In this document: positions 34,829-43,645 of the stretch, piece after piece
How the letters are laid out: each line of letters begins with the position of its first letter
Position numbering within the stretch: the first letter of the stretch is position 1
Source: Pseudarthrobacter defluvii
GTDB lineage: Bacteria > Actinomycetota > Actinomycetes > Actinomycetales > Micrococcaceae
Assembly: GCF_030816725.1 (NCBI RefSeq)
Contig: NZ_JAUSYG010000001.1
Span: forward strand, 1,426,001-1,490,000
DNA: 64,000 bases
Direction: 5' to 3'
The notes under the pieces: model-generated
Database searches by the model: none
Told to the model about the DNA's origin: nothing
The model's input: the letters and a program-made list of their open reading frames with translations, nothing else
Position numbers and translations under genes: made by a program

Positions 34829-35895
34829 GCGACTGGGCCGGAATACTCTGGTTGGGCTTCCTCCTGCTGGGCAACGCCTTTTTTGTGGCCGCTGAGTTCG
34901 CCATCATGTCAGCGCGCCGCAGCCAGATCGAGCCGCTGGCCGACACCGGGTCCAAGCGGGCCCAGACCACCCTGCGTGCCATGGAAAACGTCTCCCTGAT
35001 GCTCGCGTGCGCGCAGCTGGGAATCACGGTCTGTTCACTGCTGATCCTGCTCGTCGCGGAGCCGGCGATCCATCATCTGCTCGCTGTCCCCATGGAGACG
35101 GTGGGCCTGCCCTCGGAGGTGGCTGACGTCGCTGCCTTCGCGGTGGCCCTGATGATGGTGACGTTCCTGCACGTGACGTTCGGCGAGATGGTGCCCAAGA
35201 ACATCTCCGTGTCCGTTGCGGACAAGGCAGCCCTGTTCCTGGCCCCGCCACTGCTGTTCATCTCCAGGCTGGTCCACCCAGTGATTTCGGCCCTCAACTG
35301 GTCCGCGAACCACATCCTGAAACTGATGCGGATCGAGCCCAAGGACGAGGTGACGTCCTCCTTCACCCTGGAGGAGGTTCAGTCGATCGTGCAGGAGTCC
35401 ACCCGCCATGGGCTGGTGGACGACGACGCCGGGCTCATCACCGGCGCCCTTGAGTTCTCGGACCATACGGCGGAGGACATCATGGTGCCGCTCGAAAAGC
35501 TGGTCATGCTTCCGGCTTCCACCACTCCCGTGGAATTCGAGAAAGCTGTCAGCCGTACGGGCTTTTCCAGGTTCCCCATGCTGGATGACGAGGACATGTT
35601 GTACGGCTACCTCCATGTCAAGGACGTACTGTCCATCCCGGAATCCGGGTACGAGCTGCCGATTGCAGAGAGCAGGGTCCGGTCGCTGGCCAACCTGTCC
35701 CTGGGGGACGAGATTGAAAAGGCCATGTCGGTCATGCAGCGCACCGGCTCGCACCTTGCCCGGGTCATCGGTCCTGACGGCAACACCAGGGGCATCCTCT
35801 TCCTCGAGGACGTCATCGAACAGCTCGTCGGTGAAATCCGGGACGCCACCCAGGCCACGGGCATCCGCCGCCTGGGCCAGCCGAACGGAGCCTGA
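34825..35895 (+). CDS. CNNM/CorC-family membrane protein, second gene
   Basis: 356 residues. Same order as its neighbour: DUF21 membrane domain (AAEFAIMSARRSQIE, AQLGITVCSLLI, FGEMVPKNIS) and a CBS pair (DHTAEDIMVPL, GILFLEDVIEQLVGEI), but it ends soon after the CBS domains and lacks the C-terminal transporter-associated domain of the first gene. The asymmetry suggests the two proteins work together with different roles; that is inference. Start ATG overlaps the upstream stop by 4 bases. Confidence 0.9.
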   Translation: MSDWAGILWLGFLLLGNAFFVAAEFAIMSARRSQIEPLADTGSKRAQTTLRAMENVSLMLACAQLGITVCSLLILLVAEPAIHHLLAVPMETVGLPSEVADVAAFAVALMMVTFLHVTFGEMVPKNISVSVADKAALFLAPPLLFISRLVHPVISALNWSANHILKLMRIEPKDEVTSSFTLEEVQSIVQESTRHGLVDDDAGLITGALEFSDHTAEDIMVPLEKLVMLPASTTPVEFEKAVSRTGFSRFPMLDDEDMLYGYLHVKDVLSIPESGYELPIAESRVRSLANLSLGDEIEKAMSVMQRTGSHLARVIGPDGNTRGILFLEDVIEQLVGEIRDATQATGIRRLGQPNGA

Positions 35896-35967
35896 CCCTG
35901 GTGGCGCCCCTGTGCCAGGCAGGGGCGCGGCCACGGTGGGCTTCACGCTGAGGATGTGGTGCCAGGC

Positions 35968-35994
35968 CCTAAATAGGAATCATTCGCATTTAGG
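35968..35994. promoter_or_regulatory. 27-bp palindrome upstream of znuA, probable Zur operator
   Basis: Perfect 7-bp arms CCTAAAT (35968-35974) and ATTTAGG (35988-35994) flank a centre with AAT (35978-35980) and ATT (35982-35984) in symmetry. The centre GAATCATTCGCATT resembles actinobacterial Zur boxes. It directly precedes a -10-like TATACG and lies 47 bases from znuA; a Fur-family Zur gene sits at the other end of the operon. Confidence 0.65.
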
Positions 35995-36041
35995 TATACG
36001 CTGGGTGTGTTGCCCTCCCTATGTGTGAACCGAGGTTTTTC

Positions 36042-37016
36042 GTGCGCCGTACCGCCGCTGCCAGCTCCTTCATTGCCGCCCTCGCAGGCGTTGGCCTCCT
36101 GCTCAGCGCCTGCGGCCCGCAGCCGTCGCAGACCTCGGACGCTGCGCAGGGAATCAACGTGGTGACCTCAACGAACGTCTATGGTGACATCGCCCGGACG
36201 ATCGGCGGTGACAAGGTCAAGGTCACCGCGATCATCAACAGCCCCGCACAGGATCCGCACTCGTATGAGGCGACCGCACAGGACCGGCTGGCTGTGTCCA
36301 AGGCGCAGCTGGTCATCGAAAACGGGGGCGGCTACGACGCCTTCATCCATACTCTGGTGGAAGGCAGCAAGATCGACAGCGCAGGCGTACTGACCGCCGT
36401 CGAACTTTCCGGCCTTGCCCACCCGGATGACGCCACGGCCGGCGCGTCCGAAGCGGCCGGGGGCGGCGCCGACGGACACGACCACGGCGGACTCAACGAA
36501 CACGTCTGGTACAGCCTGCCGGCCATGGAACGCGTGGCCGACGCCATCGCCGGCAAGCTCGCGGCGCTGGATCCCGGCTCGGCCTCCTCCTTCACGGCCA
36601 ACGCTGATTCCTTCAAGTCCTCCCTTTCACAGCTGCAGTCCAAGGTGGACGCCCTGAAGGCGGCTGCTCCGGGAGGGCGGGTTGCGGTGACGGAGCCCGT
36701 GCCGCTCTACCTGCTGGAGGATGCGGGGCTGGTGAACGCCACCCCTGAGCAATACACCGCCGCCATCGAAGAGGGCAGTGACGTTCCGCCCGCCGTTCTC
36801 AAGGAGGCCACCGACCTGGTCGGGTCCGGCTCCGTACGCCTTCTGGCCTACAACGACCAAACGGAGGGCCCGCAGACGGAAGCACTGAAGAAGGCGGCCG
36901 AATCCGCCGGTGTCCCGGTGGTTGACTTCACCGAAACCCTGCCGGAAGGCAAGACCTTCCTGCAGTGGATGACGGACAATGTGAACAACATCAGCAAGGT
37001 TCTGGAGAACAACTAG
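36042..37016 (+). CDS. znuA: Zinc ABC transporter substrate-binding lipoprotein
   Basis: 324 residues from GTG 36042 (CGAGG 6 bases upstream; ATG 36021 has no site). Lipoprotein signal with the lipobox LLSAC. The cluster A-1 metal-binding fold has metal histidines in PAQDPHSYE, a His/Asp-rich loop (DGHDHGGLNEHVW) typical of zinc-binding members, and a terminal Asp-rich face. It delivers zinc to the ZnuBC permease. The operon order znuA-znuC-znuB has 0- to 1-base junctions. The upstream palindrome suggests repression by Zur when zinc is abundant. Manganese is the alternative substrate, but the His-rich loop and Zur favour zinc. Confidence 0.9.
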   Translation: MRRTAAASSFIAALAGVGLLLSACGPQPSQTSDAAQGINVVTSTNVYGDIARTIGGDKVKVTAIINSPAQDPHSYEATAQDRLAVSKAQLVIENGGGYDAFIHTLVEGSKIDSAGVLTAVELSGLAHPDDATAGASEAAGGGADGHDHGGLNEHVWYSLPAMERVADAIAGKLAALDPGSASSFTANADSFKSSLSQLQSKVDALKAAAPGGRVAVTEPVPLYLLEDAGLVNATPEQYTAAIEEGSDVPPAVLKEATDLVGSGSVRLLAYNDQTEGPQTEALKKAAESAGVPVVDFTETLPEGKTFLQWMTDNVNNISKVLENN

Positions 37017-37832
37017 GTGAAACCCGTCGTCAGCCTCAAAGGGGCGTGCCTTACATTCGGCCAGCGCACCCTTTGGGAGGACCTGGACCTGAATATCCAG
37101 CCCGGAGAGTTTTTCGCCGTGCTGGGTCCCAACGGCAGCGGCAAGACCAGTTTCCTCAAAGTCCTGCTGGGCCTCCAAAAGCTGCAGTCCGGGCAGGCAA
37201 CACTGGGCGGCCGTCCGGTGGAACGCGGCAGCAGCCTGATCGGCTACATCCCCCAGCAGAAGTCCTTCGCTCCGGATACCCCCATGCGTGCCCGCGACCT
37301 GGTGGCCCTGGGCGTGGACGGCGACAAGTGGGGGATCCGGCTTTCGGCCCGCAAAACCAACCGCAGGGTGGACCAGTTGCTGGAATTGGTGGGAGCCTCC
37401 GACTACGCCAAAGTCCCGGTTGGCCAGCTTTCCGGTGGAGAGCAGCAGCGGCTTCGCGTGGCGCAGGCACTGGCCACGGAGCCGCAGGTCCTGCTCTGCG
37501 ACGAACCACTGCTGTCCCTTGACCTGCACCACCAGCAGGCGGTGAGCGCCCTGATCCACCAACAAAGCCGCGAGCACAACAGTGCCGTTGTTTTCGTGAC
37601 CCACGAAATCAACCCGATCATCCACTACGTGGACAGGGTCCTTTACCTGGCTGGGGGTCGTTTCCGGGTGGGGGCGCCGGAGGAGGTCATGACCACGGAG
37701 GTGCTTTCAGAGCTTTATGGAAGCCACGTGGAAGTGATCCGTGCCAACGGCAGGCTCGTCGTGGTCGGCCTGCCGGACGCCACAACCCATCACCACCACG
37801 AGGCGGATTCGCTGGCAGGGGAGGTGGCCTGA
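37017..37832 (+). CDS. znuC: Zinc ABC transporter ATP-binding protein
   Basis: 271 residues. Complete ABC ATPase: Walker A GPNGSGKTS, signature LSGGEQQRL, Walker B VLLCDEPLLSLD, switch His in VTHEINPI. The C-terminal tail has His residues (THHHHEAD) that may hold zinc. GTG 37017 follows the znuA stop directly, and the stop overlaps the znuB start (TGATG). Energises metal uptake through ZnuB. Confidence 0.93.
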   Translation: MKPVVSLKGACLTFGQRTLWEDLDLNIQPGEFFAVLGPNGSGKTSFLKVLLGLQKLQSGQATLGGRPVERGSSLIGYIPQQKSFAPDTPMRARDLVALGVDGDKWGIRLSARKTNRRVDQLLELVGASDYAKVPVGQLSGGEQQRLRVAQALATEPQVLLCDEPLLSLDLHHQQAVSALIHQQSREHNSAVVFVTHEINPIIHYVDRVLYLAGGRFRVGAPEEVMTTEVLSELYGSHVEVIRANGRLVVVGLPDATTHHHHEADSLAGEVA

Positions 37833-38716
37833 TGGACGCGGACAGCATCCTTGGCGCCATCTTCAACTTCGACAACTACGGGGAACTGCTGGTCCTGGTC
37901 CAGAACTCCATCTGGGCCGGCGCCATCCTGGGCCTCCTCGGCGGGCTGGTGGGGACGTTCGTCATGAAGCGGGACCTTGCCTTTGCGGTCCACGGCATCT
38001 CCGAACTTTCCTTTGCAGGGGCCGCGTTTGCCCTGTTGGTCGGGGCGGACGTGGTGTTTGGTTCGCTCGTAGGATCGGTGGCCGCTGCCCTGCTGCTGGG
38101 CCTGATGGGCGTCCGGGCCAGGGACAAGAACTCGACCATCGGGGTCATCATGCCCTTTGGCCTGGGGCTTGGAATCCTGTTCCTGTCCCTGTACCAAGGC
38201 CGTGCCGCAAACAAGTTTGGGCTGCTCACCGGTCAAATCGTCTCCGTGGACACCGTACAGCTCCAGGTGTTGGCCGGGACCGCCGTCGTGGTCGTGCTTG
38301 TCCTGCTGGCCGTCTGGCGCCCGCTGAACTTTGCCAGTGTCGACCCTGAACTCGCCGAAGCGCGCGGAGTCCCCGTCCGCACCCTGGGGATCGTGTTCAT
38401 GATTGTGCTTGGCGTCAGCGTCGCCCTGTCCATCCAGGTGGTGGGGGCCCTGCTGGTGCTTGCCCTGCTGATTACGCCCGCGGCGGCAGCGCTGCGGGTA
38501 ACGTCCTCGCCGGTGGCAGCGGTTGTCCTCAGTGTGGTCTTCGCCGTGACGGCGACCGTGGGCGGCATTCTGCTGGCCCTGGGTGGCAGGATCCCCATCA
38601 GTCCCTACGTCACCACGTTGTCGTTCCTGATTTATGTGGTGTGCCGCACCATCGGTTCCGTGCGCGACTCCCGGGGAATCAACGGCCGGGTCCTTACAGC
38701 TTCCCGGCAGCCTTAA
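37832..38716 (+). CDS. znuB: Zinc ABC transporter permease
   Basis: 294 residues with eight to nine hydrophobic helices of the ABC-3 permease family; typical blocks are GLLGGLVGTFVMKRDLAFAVHGISELSFAG and VGALLVLALLITPAAAA. It forms the channel for ZnuA-delivered metal. ATG 37832 overlaps the znuC stop. Its last 23 bases overlap the end of the convergent zur gene. Confidence 0.93.
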   Translation: MDADSILGAIFNFDNYGELLVLVQNSIWAGAILGLLGGLVGTFVMKRDLAFAVHGISELSFAGAAFALLVGADVVFGSLVGSVAAALLLGLMGVRARDKNSTIGVIMPFGLGLGILFLSLYQGRAANKFGLLTGQIVSVDTVQLQVLAGTAVVVVLVLLAVWRPLNFASVDPELAEARGVPVRTLGIVFMIVLGVSVALSIQVVGALLVLALLITPAAAALRVTSSPVAAVVLSVVFAVTATVGGILLALGGRIPISPYVTTLSFLIYVVCRTIGSVRDSRGINGRVLTASRQP

Positions 38717-39164
38717 GGGCAGTGCAGTCCTGGCACAGGCCGAAGATCTCCACCGTGTGGTCCACCTCGGTGAACCCGTGCTCCGCTGCCGTGCGCACCG
38801 CCCACGTTTCCACGGCCGGCGCCTCCACCTCCACTGCTCTTCCGCAGTTCCTGCACAGCAGGTGGTGATGATGGCCGGTCACGGCGCAGCGCCGGTACAC
38901 TGCCTCGCCGTCGCCGTTGCGCAGCACGTCCACCAGGCCCTCGTCGGCAAGTGACTGCAGGATCCGGTAGGCAGTAGCAAGCGAAACGGAAACGCCCTGG
39001 TTCTGCAGGATCCGGTAAAGCTCCTGCGTGCTGACAAAGTCGTCAAGGTCGTCCAAAGCGGCACTGACGGCTTTCCGCTGCTTGGTAACGCGCTGTTCCT
39101 TGCCGCCTCCTGCCGGTGATGCCGGGGATGGGGCGGCGGAATCAGCCTTGACGCCGATCGGCAT
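38694..39164 (-). CDS. zur: Fur-family zinc uptake regulator Zur
   Basis: 156 residues. Fur-type winged helix (TKQRKAVSAAL to SLATAYRILQSL), metal-sensing His cluster GHHHHLLC, and structural zinc cysteines CRNCG and CQDC. The alternative within the family is FurA or PerR; the convergent znuACB operon with a matching palindrome makes Zur most likely. The first 25 residues are a Pro/Ala/Gly-rich leader that may not be needed, so the true start could be a little later. ATG 39164. Confidence 0.88.
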   Translation of the reverse strand: MPIGVKADSAAPSPASPAGGGKEQRVTKQRKAVSAALDDLDDFVSTQELYRILQNQGVSVSLATAYRILQSLADEGLVDVLRNGDGEAVYRRCAVTGHHHHLLCRNCGRAVEVEAPAVETWAVRTAAEHGFTEVDHTVEIFGLCQDCTALKAAGKL

Positions 39165-39289
39165 GGACGAACTCGCTTCCGTGGGGGGCAGACATCAAGA
39201 TTACCAGCCGGAGTTGCGGCAGGGCGCGTGGACGGGCCAGGCGGGAGGGTGCGTGGACACGCTTCCGGCGCGGACCCTAGGCTGGCGCT

Positions 39290-39946
39290 ATGAAGCTGAC
39301 CAAATACACCCATGCCTGTGTCCGGCTCGAGAAGGAAGGGGCGGTACTGGTCCTCGATCCCGGCACCTTTTCCGAATCCGCCGAGGCGCTGTCGGGGGCC
39401 CAGGCCGTCCTGGTGACCCACGAACACGCAGACCACCTTGACACCCAGGCGGTGGTGGAAGCCCTCGAAAAAAACAAGGATCTGGCGCTGTATGCCCCGG
39501 AGGGGGTGGCGGGCCAGCTGCGCGGGGAGGCTCCGGGCGCAGCCGACCGCATCCATACGGTGGAACCGGGATCGTCCTTCGAGGCTGCCGGCTTCGATAT
39601 CCGCAGCTTTGGCGGGCAGCACGCCCTGATCCACCCCCAGATTCCCCTGGTAGCCAACATCGGCTTCCTGGTGGACGGCAACGTCTACCACCCGGGGGAC
39701 TCGTTCATCATCCCCGACGGCATCACCGTCCAAACCCTCCTGGTCCCGTTGCACGCACCCTGGAGCAAGTCCGCGGAGGTGGTGGACTTCGTGATTGGGG
39801 TGCGCGCTCCACGGGCGTTCCAGATCCACGACGGGCTGCTCAACGACAACGGACTGGGCACCGTGGAAGGACACGTCAAGCGGATCGGCGCCAAGTACGG
39901 CACGGAATACCGTCACCTGGCTCCGCGCGAGTCGGTGGAGGTTTAG
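39290..39946 (+). CDS. Metallo-beta-lactamase-fold hydrolase (UlaG-like)
   Basis: 218 residues. The metal-binding motif THEHADHLD (HxHxDH) is present at about residue 46, preceded by [10 protein letters not shown], with the further metal ligands in GGQHALIH and the C-terminal FQIHDGL. It belongs to the group of small cytoplasmic MBL enzymes; the substrate is unknown. It stands alone, and its stop overlaps the end of the convergent cysteine-lyase-like gene by 4 bases. Confidence 0.87.
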   Translation: MKLTKYTHACVRLEKEGAVLVLDPGTFSESAEALSGAQAVLVTHEHADHLDTQAVVEALEKNKDLALYAPEGVAGQLRGEAPGAADRIHTVEPGSSFEAAGFDIRSFGGQHALIHPQIPLVANIGFLVDGNVYHPGDSFIIPDGITVQTLLVPLHAPWSKSAEVVDFVIGVRAPRAFQIHDGLLNDNGLGTVEGHVKRIGAKYGTEYRHLAPRESVEV

Positions 39947-41055
39947 GCCGGCGTTCCGGTCCATTTACCGGTGTCCAGGAAGCGCGAAATTGCCGCTTCG
40001 TAGGGCGCCGGATCCAGCCCCTGGGATGCCACCCACTCCTGGTTCCAGTACGTGCCCGCATAGCGGTCACCGCCGTCGCACATCAGGGAAACCACGCTGC
40101 CCCGCCTGCCTTCGGACAGGAGCTGCGCGACTGTTTCCCAGACTCCCCACAGGTTGGTGCCTGTTGACGGGCCGGCATGCAGGCCCGCGTAGGAGTCCAG
40201 ATGCCGCATAGCGGCAACCGAGGCAGCGTCCGGCACCTGGACCATCCGGTCAATGACCGTGGGAATGAAGCTCGGTTCCATCCGGGCCCGGCCGATGCCT
40301 TCGATCCGCGACGGCAGCCCGGTGGGTTGTCCGTCCGCCCCGCCCAGCCAGCCGGGGTAGAATGCGGAGTTTTCCGGGTCCACCACCAGCAGCTTGGTGG
40401 CATGAGAGTGGTAACGCAGGTACCGGCCGATCGTGGCGCTGGTTCCGCCTGTTCCCGCGCCCACCACCACCCACTCGGGCACGGGGTGCGGTTCCAGGCT
40501 GAGCTGGCCGAAGATCGATTCGGCAATGTTGTTGTTCCCGCGCCAGTCCGTGGCCCGCTCCGCGTAGGTGAACTGGTCCATGTAATGCCCGTTGCAGGTG
40601 GCGGCTACGTCCTCTGCCGCGGCATACACGTCCGATGCGTTCTCCACGAGGAGGCAGGAGCCGCCGAACTGCTCAATCAGGGCGATCTTTTCCCGGCTGG
40701 TGGTGCGCGCCATGACGGCAATGAACGGGAGCCCCAGCAGCTGGGCAAAGTACGCCTCCGATACCGCCGTACTGCCGCTGGAAGCCTCCACGATGGTGGT
40801 GTCCCGCCGGATCCAGCCATTGACCAGCCCGAACAGGAAGAGCGACCTCGCCAGCCGGTGCTTCAGGCTCCCGGAACGGTGCGTGGACTCGTCCTTGAGG
40901 TACAGCTGGATGCCCCAGTGCTCCGGCAGCGGTACTGCATAAAGGTGCGTATCCGCCGAGCGGTTGTTTTCCGCTTTGATGGTGCGGATGGCCTGGTCGG
41001 CCCAGTCCCGGTCCGTTCCGCTGCTGCTCTTGCCGGCGCTGCCCTCGATCGTCAC
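39943..41055 (-). CDS. PLP-dependent cysteine synthase-like protein, probable L-cysteine desulfhydrase (Cds1-type)
   Basis: 370 residues. Fold-type II PLP enzyme: SGSLKHRLA with the PLP lysine, [15 protein letters not shown] (phosphate-binding loop), [18 protein letters not shown]. The overall layout matches the mycobacterial Cds1-type proteins that break down cysteine to sulfide, ammonia and pyruvate, rather than CysK, but a synthase role cannot be ruled out. ATG or a near start at 41055. It diverges from a rhodanese operon, so sulfide or persulfide handling is a shared theme. Confidence 0.78.
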   Translation of the reverse strand: MTIEGSAGKSSSGTDRDWADQAIRTIKAENNRSADTHLYAVPLPEHWGIQLYLKDESTHRSGSLKHRLARSLFLFGLVNGWIRRDTTIVEASSGSTAVSEAYFAQLLGLPFIAVMARTTSREKIALIEQFGGSCLLVENASDVYAAAEDVAATCNGHYMDQFTYAERATDWRGNNNIAESIFGQLSLEPHPVPEWVVVGAGTGGTSATIGRYLRYHSHATKLLVVDPENSAFYPGWLGGADGQPTGLPSRIEGIGRARMEPSFIPTVIDRMVQVPDAASVAAMRHLDSYAGLHAGPSTGTNLWGVWETVAQLLSEGRRGSVVSLMCDGGDRYAGTYWNQEWVASQGLDPAPYEAAISRFLDTGKWTGTPA

Positions 41056-41133
41056 CGATCCAGCCTACCCGCGGCAACAGGACCCGCCGTCTAGAGTAGG
41101 TGCCGTTGGCTGTAGGAACCTGCGAGGAGTGCA

Positions 41134-42048
41134 ATGAAGCCGTTGATCGACGTCCCGGAACTTGAGGCCAGGCTTGCCGCCGGGCAACGGACGGTGCTGC
41201 TGGATGTGCGCTGGGTGCTGGGTGATCCGCACGGCCACGAACATTATCTTTCGGAACACCTGCCGGGTGCGGCATTCGTTGACCTGGCCACTGAACTCTC
41301 CGATCCGGCAGTTCCGGACCGGGGGCGGCACCCTTTGCCGTCTCCGGAACAGTTCCAGGAGTCCGCGCGGCGCTGGGGCATCCGTAACGGCGACCTGGTG
41401 GTCGCCTACGATGACAGCGCCAACATGGCCGCGGCCAGGCTGTGGTGGATGCTGCGCGACGCCGGCCTCGCAGAGGTCTACCTGCTCGACGGCGGCCTGG
41501 CCGCCTGGCGGGCGGCAGGACTTCCGCTTGAGTCGGGTCCCGTCCAGCCCACGTTCGGTGACGTGGAGCTGGGCAGCGGGCACATGCCGGTGGCCGACGC
41601 CGGTGCTGCCGCACGATGGGCGGGCAGCGGCCTGTTGCTCGACGCAAGGGCTGGGGAGAGGTACCGGGGCGAGGTTGAGCCCGTGGATCCACGCGCCGGC
41701 CATATTCCCGGGGCGGTGAGCGCCCCCACCGCGGGCAACGTGGACGCAGCAGGGCGGTTCCTTCCGCCGGCGGAGCTGAAGCGGAGGTTTGAGCACCTTG
41801 GCATCCGGGTCGGAACGCCGGTAGCGGTCTACTGCGGGTCCGGTGTCACCGCTGCCCACGAGGTTGCGGCGCTGGAGCTTGCCGGCTTTCGGGCGGCGCT
41901 GTATCCCGGCTCGTTTTCGGAGTGGTCCAACCGCCCGGAACTGCCGGTTGCCACCGGCCCGGAGCCCGCGGGCGGCATTCCTGATTCCGGCAGGGGCGGG
42001 ACGCGGGCTGGAAACTCCGCGGGGGCCGGAGGTAGCGTCGCACTATGA
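41134..42048 (+). CDS. sseA: Sulfurtransferase with tandem rhodanese domains
   Basis: 304 residues. Two rhodanese domains; the active-site loop CGSGVTAA is in the second (about residue 233). Rhodaneses carry sulfur on the active Cys from thiosulfate or 3-mercaptopyruvate to an acceptor; the CGSGVTA loop is the mercaptopyruvate sulfurtransferase type. It overlaps the next alcohol dehydrogenase (ATGA at 42045), followed by a HIT protein, all coupled. The divergent cysteine-lyase-like gene starts 79 bases away. Confidence 0.88.
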   Translation: MKPLIDVPELEARLAAGQRTVLLDVRWVLGDPHGHEHYLSEHLPGAAFVDLATELSDPAVPDRGRHPLPSPEQFQESARRWGIRNGDLVVAYDDSANMAAARLWWMLRDAGLAEVYLLDGGLAAWRAAGLPLESGPVQPTFGDVELGSGHMPVADAGAAARWAGSGLLLDARAGERYRGEVEPVDPRAGHIPGAVSAPTAGNVDAAGRFLPPAELKRRFEHLGIRVGTPVAVYCGSGVTAAHEVAALELAGFRAALYPGSFSEWSNRPELPVATGPEPAGGIPDSGRGGTRAGNSAGAGGSVAL

Positions 42049-43220
42049 CACCAGGACGCCCCGTACCACCGCCCCTTGCCAAACCCATTGTCCCTGCCGC
42101 TGATGCAGTCCCCGCTGCTGATGAAACACCCGCAGCAGAAGCCGGCGTACTCGCCGCAGCTTACGGCGCTGTGTCCGGGGACAGCGGGTTGGTACCGCTG
42201 ACCGTGGCCCGGCGCGCCCCGAAACCGGACGACGTCGAAATCGCCATCGATTTCTGCGGGCTGTGCCACTCCGACGTGCACGCCACCCGTGGCGAGTGGG
42301 GCGGACAGACTTACCCGCTGGTCCCCGGCCACGAAATTGTTGGAAGAATCAGCAGGACCGGGTCCAACGTCACCGAATTCGCTGTGGGCGACCGGGTGGG
42401 CGTGGGCTGCATGGTGGACTCCTGCCGTGAGTGTGACAGCTGCCTGGACGGCCTTGAACAGTACTGCGAAAACGGAATGACCGGCACCTACGGTGCAAAG
42501 GACCGCCGCAACGGGGGCGCCATCACCCAGGGCGGCTACTCCTCTTCGATTGTCGTGGACCGCCGCTATGTCCTGCGCGTTCCGGACTCACTGGACCCGG
42601 CCGCCGTCGCGCCCTTGCTGTGCGCCGGCGTCACCACCTTCTCGCCGCTGCGGCACTTCGACGTCGAAGAAGGCGACGTGGTGGGCGTGGTCGGGCTTGG
42701 GGGGCTGGGGCACATGGCCGTCAAACTGGCCAAGGCCATGGGCGCGAAGGTGGTGGTTTTCACCACCTCGGAGTCGAAGGTCGCGGCCGCCCTGGAACTG
42801 GGGGCCGATGAGGTTGTCCTCTCCCGCGATGAGGCCGCCATGGCCGCAGCGGACCGGACCATCGACCTCATCATCGACACCGTTGCCGCCCCGCACGACC
42901 TCAATCCGTTCTTCCGCACCCTGCGGGTGGAGGGCGCCCTGTTCCAGCTGGGCCTGCCGTCGGAAGCCATGCCGCCGGTCAATCCGGGTGCCCTGATCCG
43001 GCGCAGGATCGCCTACGCCGGATCGCTGATCGGCGGAATCGCCGAAACCCAGGAAATGCTCGATTTCTGTGCTGGGCATGGCGTGGTGGCCGATATCGAG
43101 ATGGTGTCCGCCGCCCAGCTCAATGAGGCCTACGACCGGATGGTCGCTGGAGACGTAAAGTACCGGTTCGTGCTGGACGCCAGCACGCTGCAGGCAGCCG
43201 CCGAGGAGGCAGACGCATGA
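42045..43220 (+). CDS. NAD(P)-dependent zinc alcohol dehydrogenase (cinnamyl-alcohol/YahK type)
   Basis: 391 residues. Catalytic zinc CGLCHSDVH and GHEIVG, structural zinc cysteines in CRECDSCLDGLEQYC, and the Rossmann motif GLGGLGHMA, a pattern typical of CAD/YahK broad-range aldehyde reductases. The first 30 residues are a Pro/Ala-rich extension. The start overlaps the rhodanese gene and the stop overlaps the HIT gene by 4 bases each. It may act as an aldehyde reductase, but the substrate is unknown. Confidence 0.9.
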   Translation: MTPGRPVPPPLAKPIVPAADAVPAADETPAAEAGVLAAAYGAVSGDSGLVPLTVARRAPKPDDVEIAIDFCGLCHSDVHATRGEWGGQTYPLVPGHEIVGRISRTGSNVTEFAVGDRVGVGCMVDSCRECDSCLDGLEQYCENGMTGTYGAKDRRNGGAITQGGYSSSIVVDRRYVLRVPDSLDPAAVAPLLCAGVTTFSPLRHFDVEEGDVVGVVGLGGLGHMAVKLAKAMGAKVVVFTTSESKVAAALELGADEVVLSRDEAAMAAADRTIDLIIDTVAAPHDLNPFFRTLRVEGALFQLGLPSEAMPPVNPGALIRRRIAYAGSLIGGIAETQEMLDFCAGHGVVADIEMVSAAQLNEAYDRMVAGDVKYRFVLDASTLQAAAEEADA

Positions 43221-43645
43221 GCACGCTTTTCACGAAGATCCTGAAGGGTGAGATCCCAGGCCGGTTCGTATGGCGCGAGGACGACGTTTCGGCGTTCCTG
43301 ACCACCGGTCCACTCGCCGACGGCCATACGCTGGTTGTTCCCACCGAGGAAGTGGACCGCTGGACGGACGCGTCGCCGGAAACCCTTGCCAAAGTCATGG
43401 AAGTGGCACGGCGCATCGGGGCAGTCCAGGTGGACGTTTTCGGGGCCCGGCGCGCCGGGCTGATCGTGGCAGGCTACGAGGTGGACCATCTGCACGTCCA
43501 CGTGTGGCCGTCGCGAAGCATGGCTGACTTCGACTTTGGCTCCGCGGACCAGAACCCGGACCCTGCGGTCCTCGACGCCAATGCGGAGAAGCTGCGCGAC
43601 GGCCTGCGCGCAGCGGGCTATGGGGAGTTTGTTCCGGCGTCGTGA
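43217..43645 (+). CDS. HIT-family nucleotide-binding hydrolase
   Basis: 142 residues. Histidine triad HLHVHVWPS near residue 95 and the N-terminal FTKILKGEIPGRFVW are the family signature. HIT proteins hydrolyse or transfer nucleoside phosphate-linked groups (AMP-lysine, AMP-sugar, ApnA). It is coupled by a 4-base overlap to the alcohol dehydrogenase, and its end overlaps the convergent ketoacyl synthase by 28 bases. Confidence 0.92.
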   Translation: MSTLFTKILKGEIPGRFVWREDDVSAFLTTGPLADGHTLVVPTEEVDRWTDASPETLAKVMEVARRIGAVQVDVFGARRAGLIVAGYEVDHLHVHVWPSRSMADFDFGSADQNPDPAVLDANAEKLRDGLRAAGYGEFVPAS

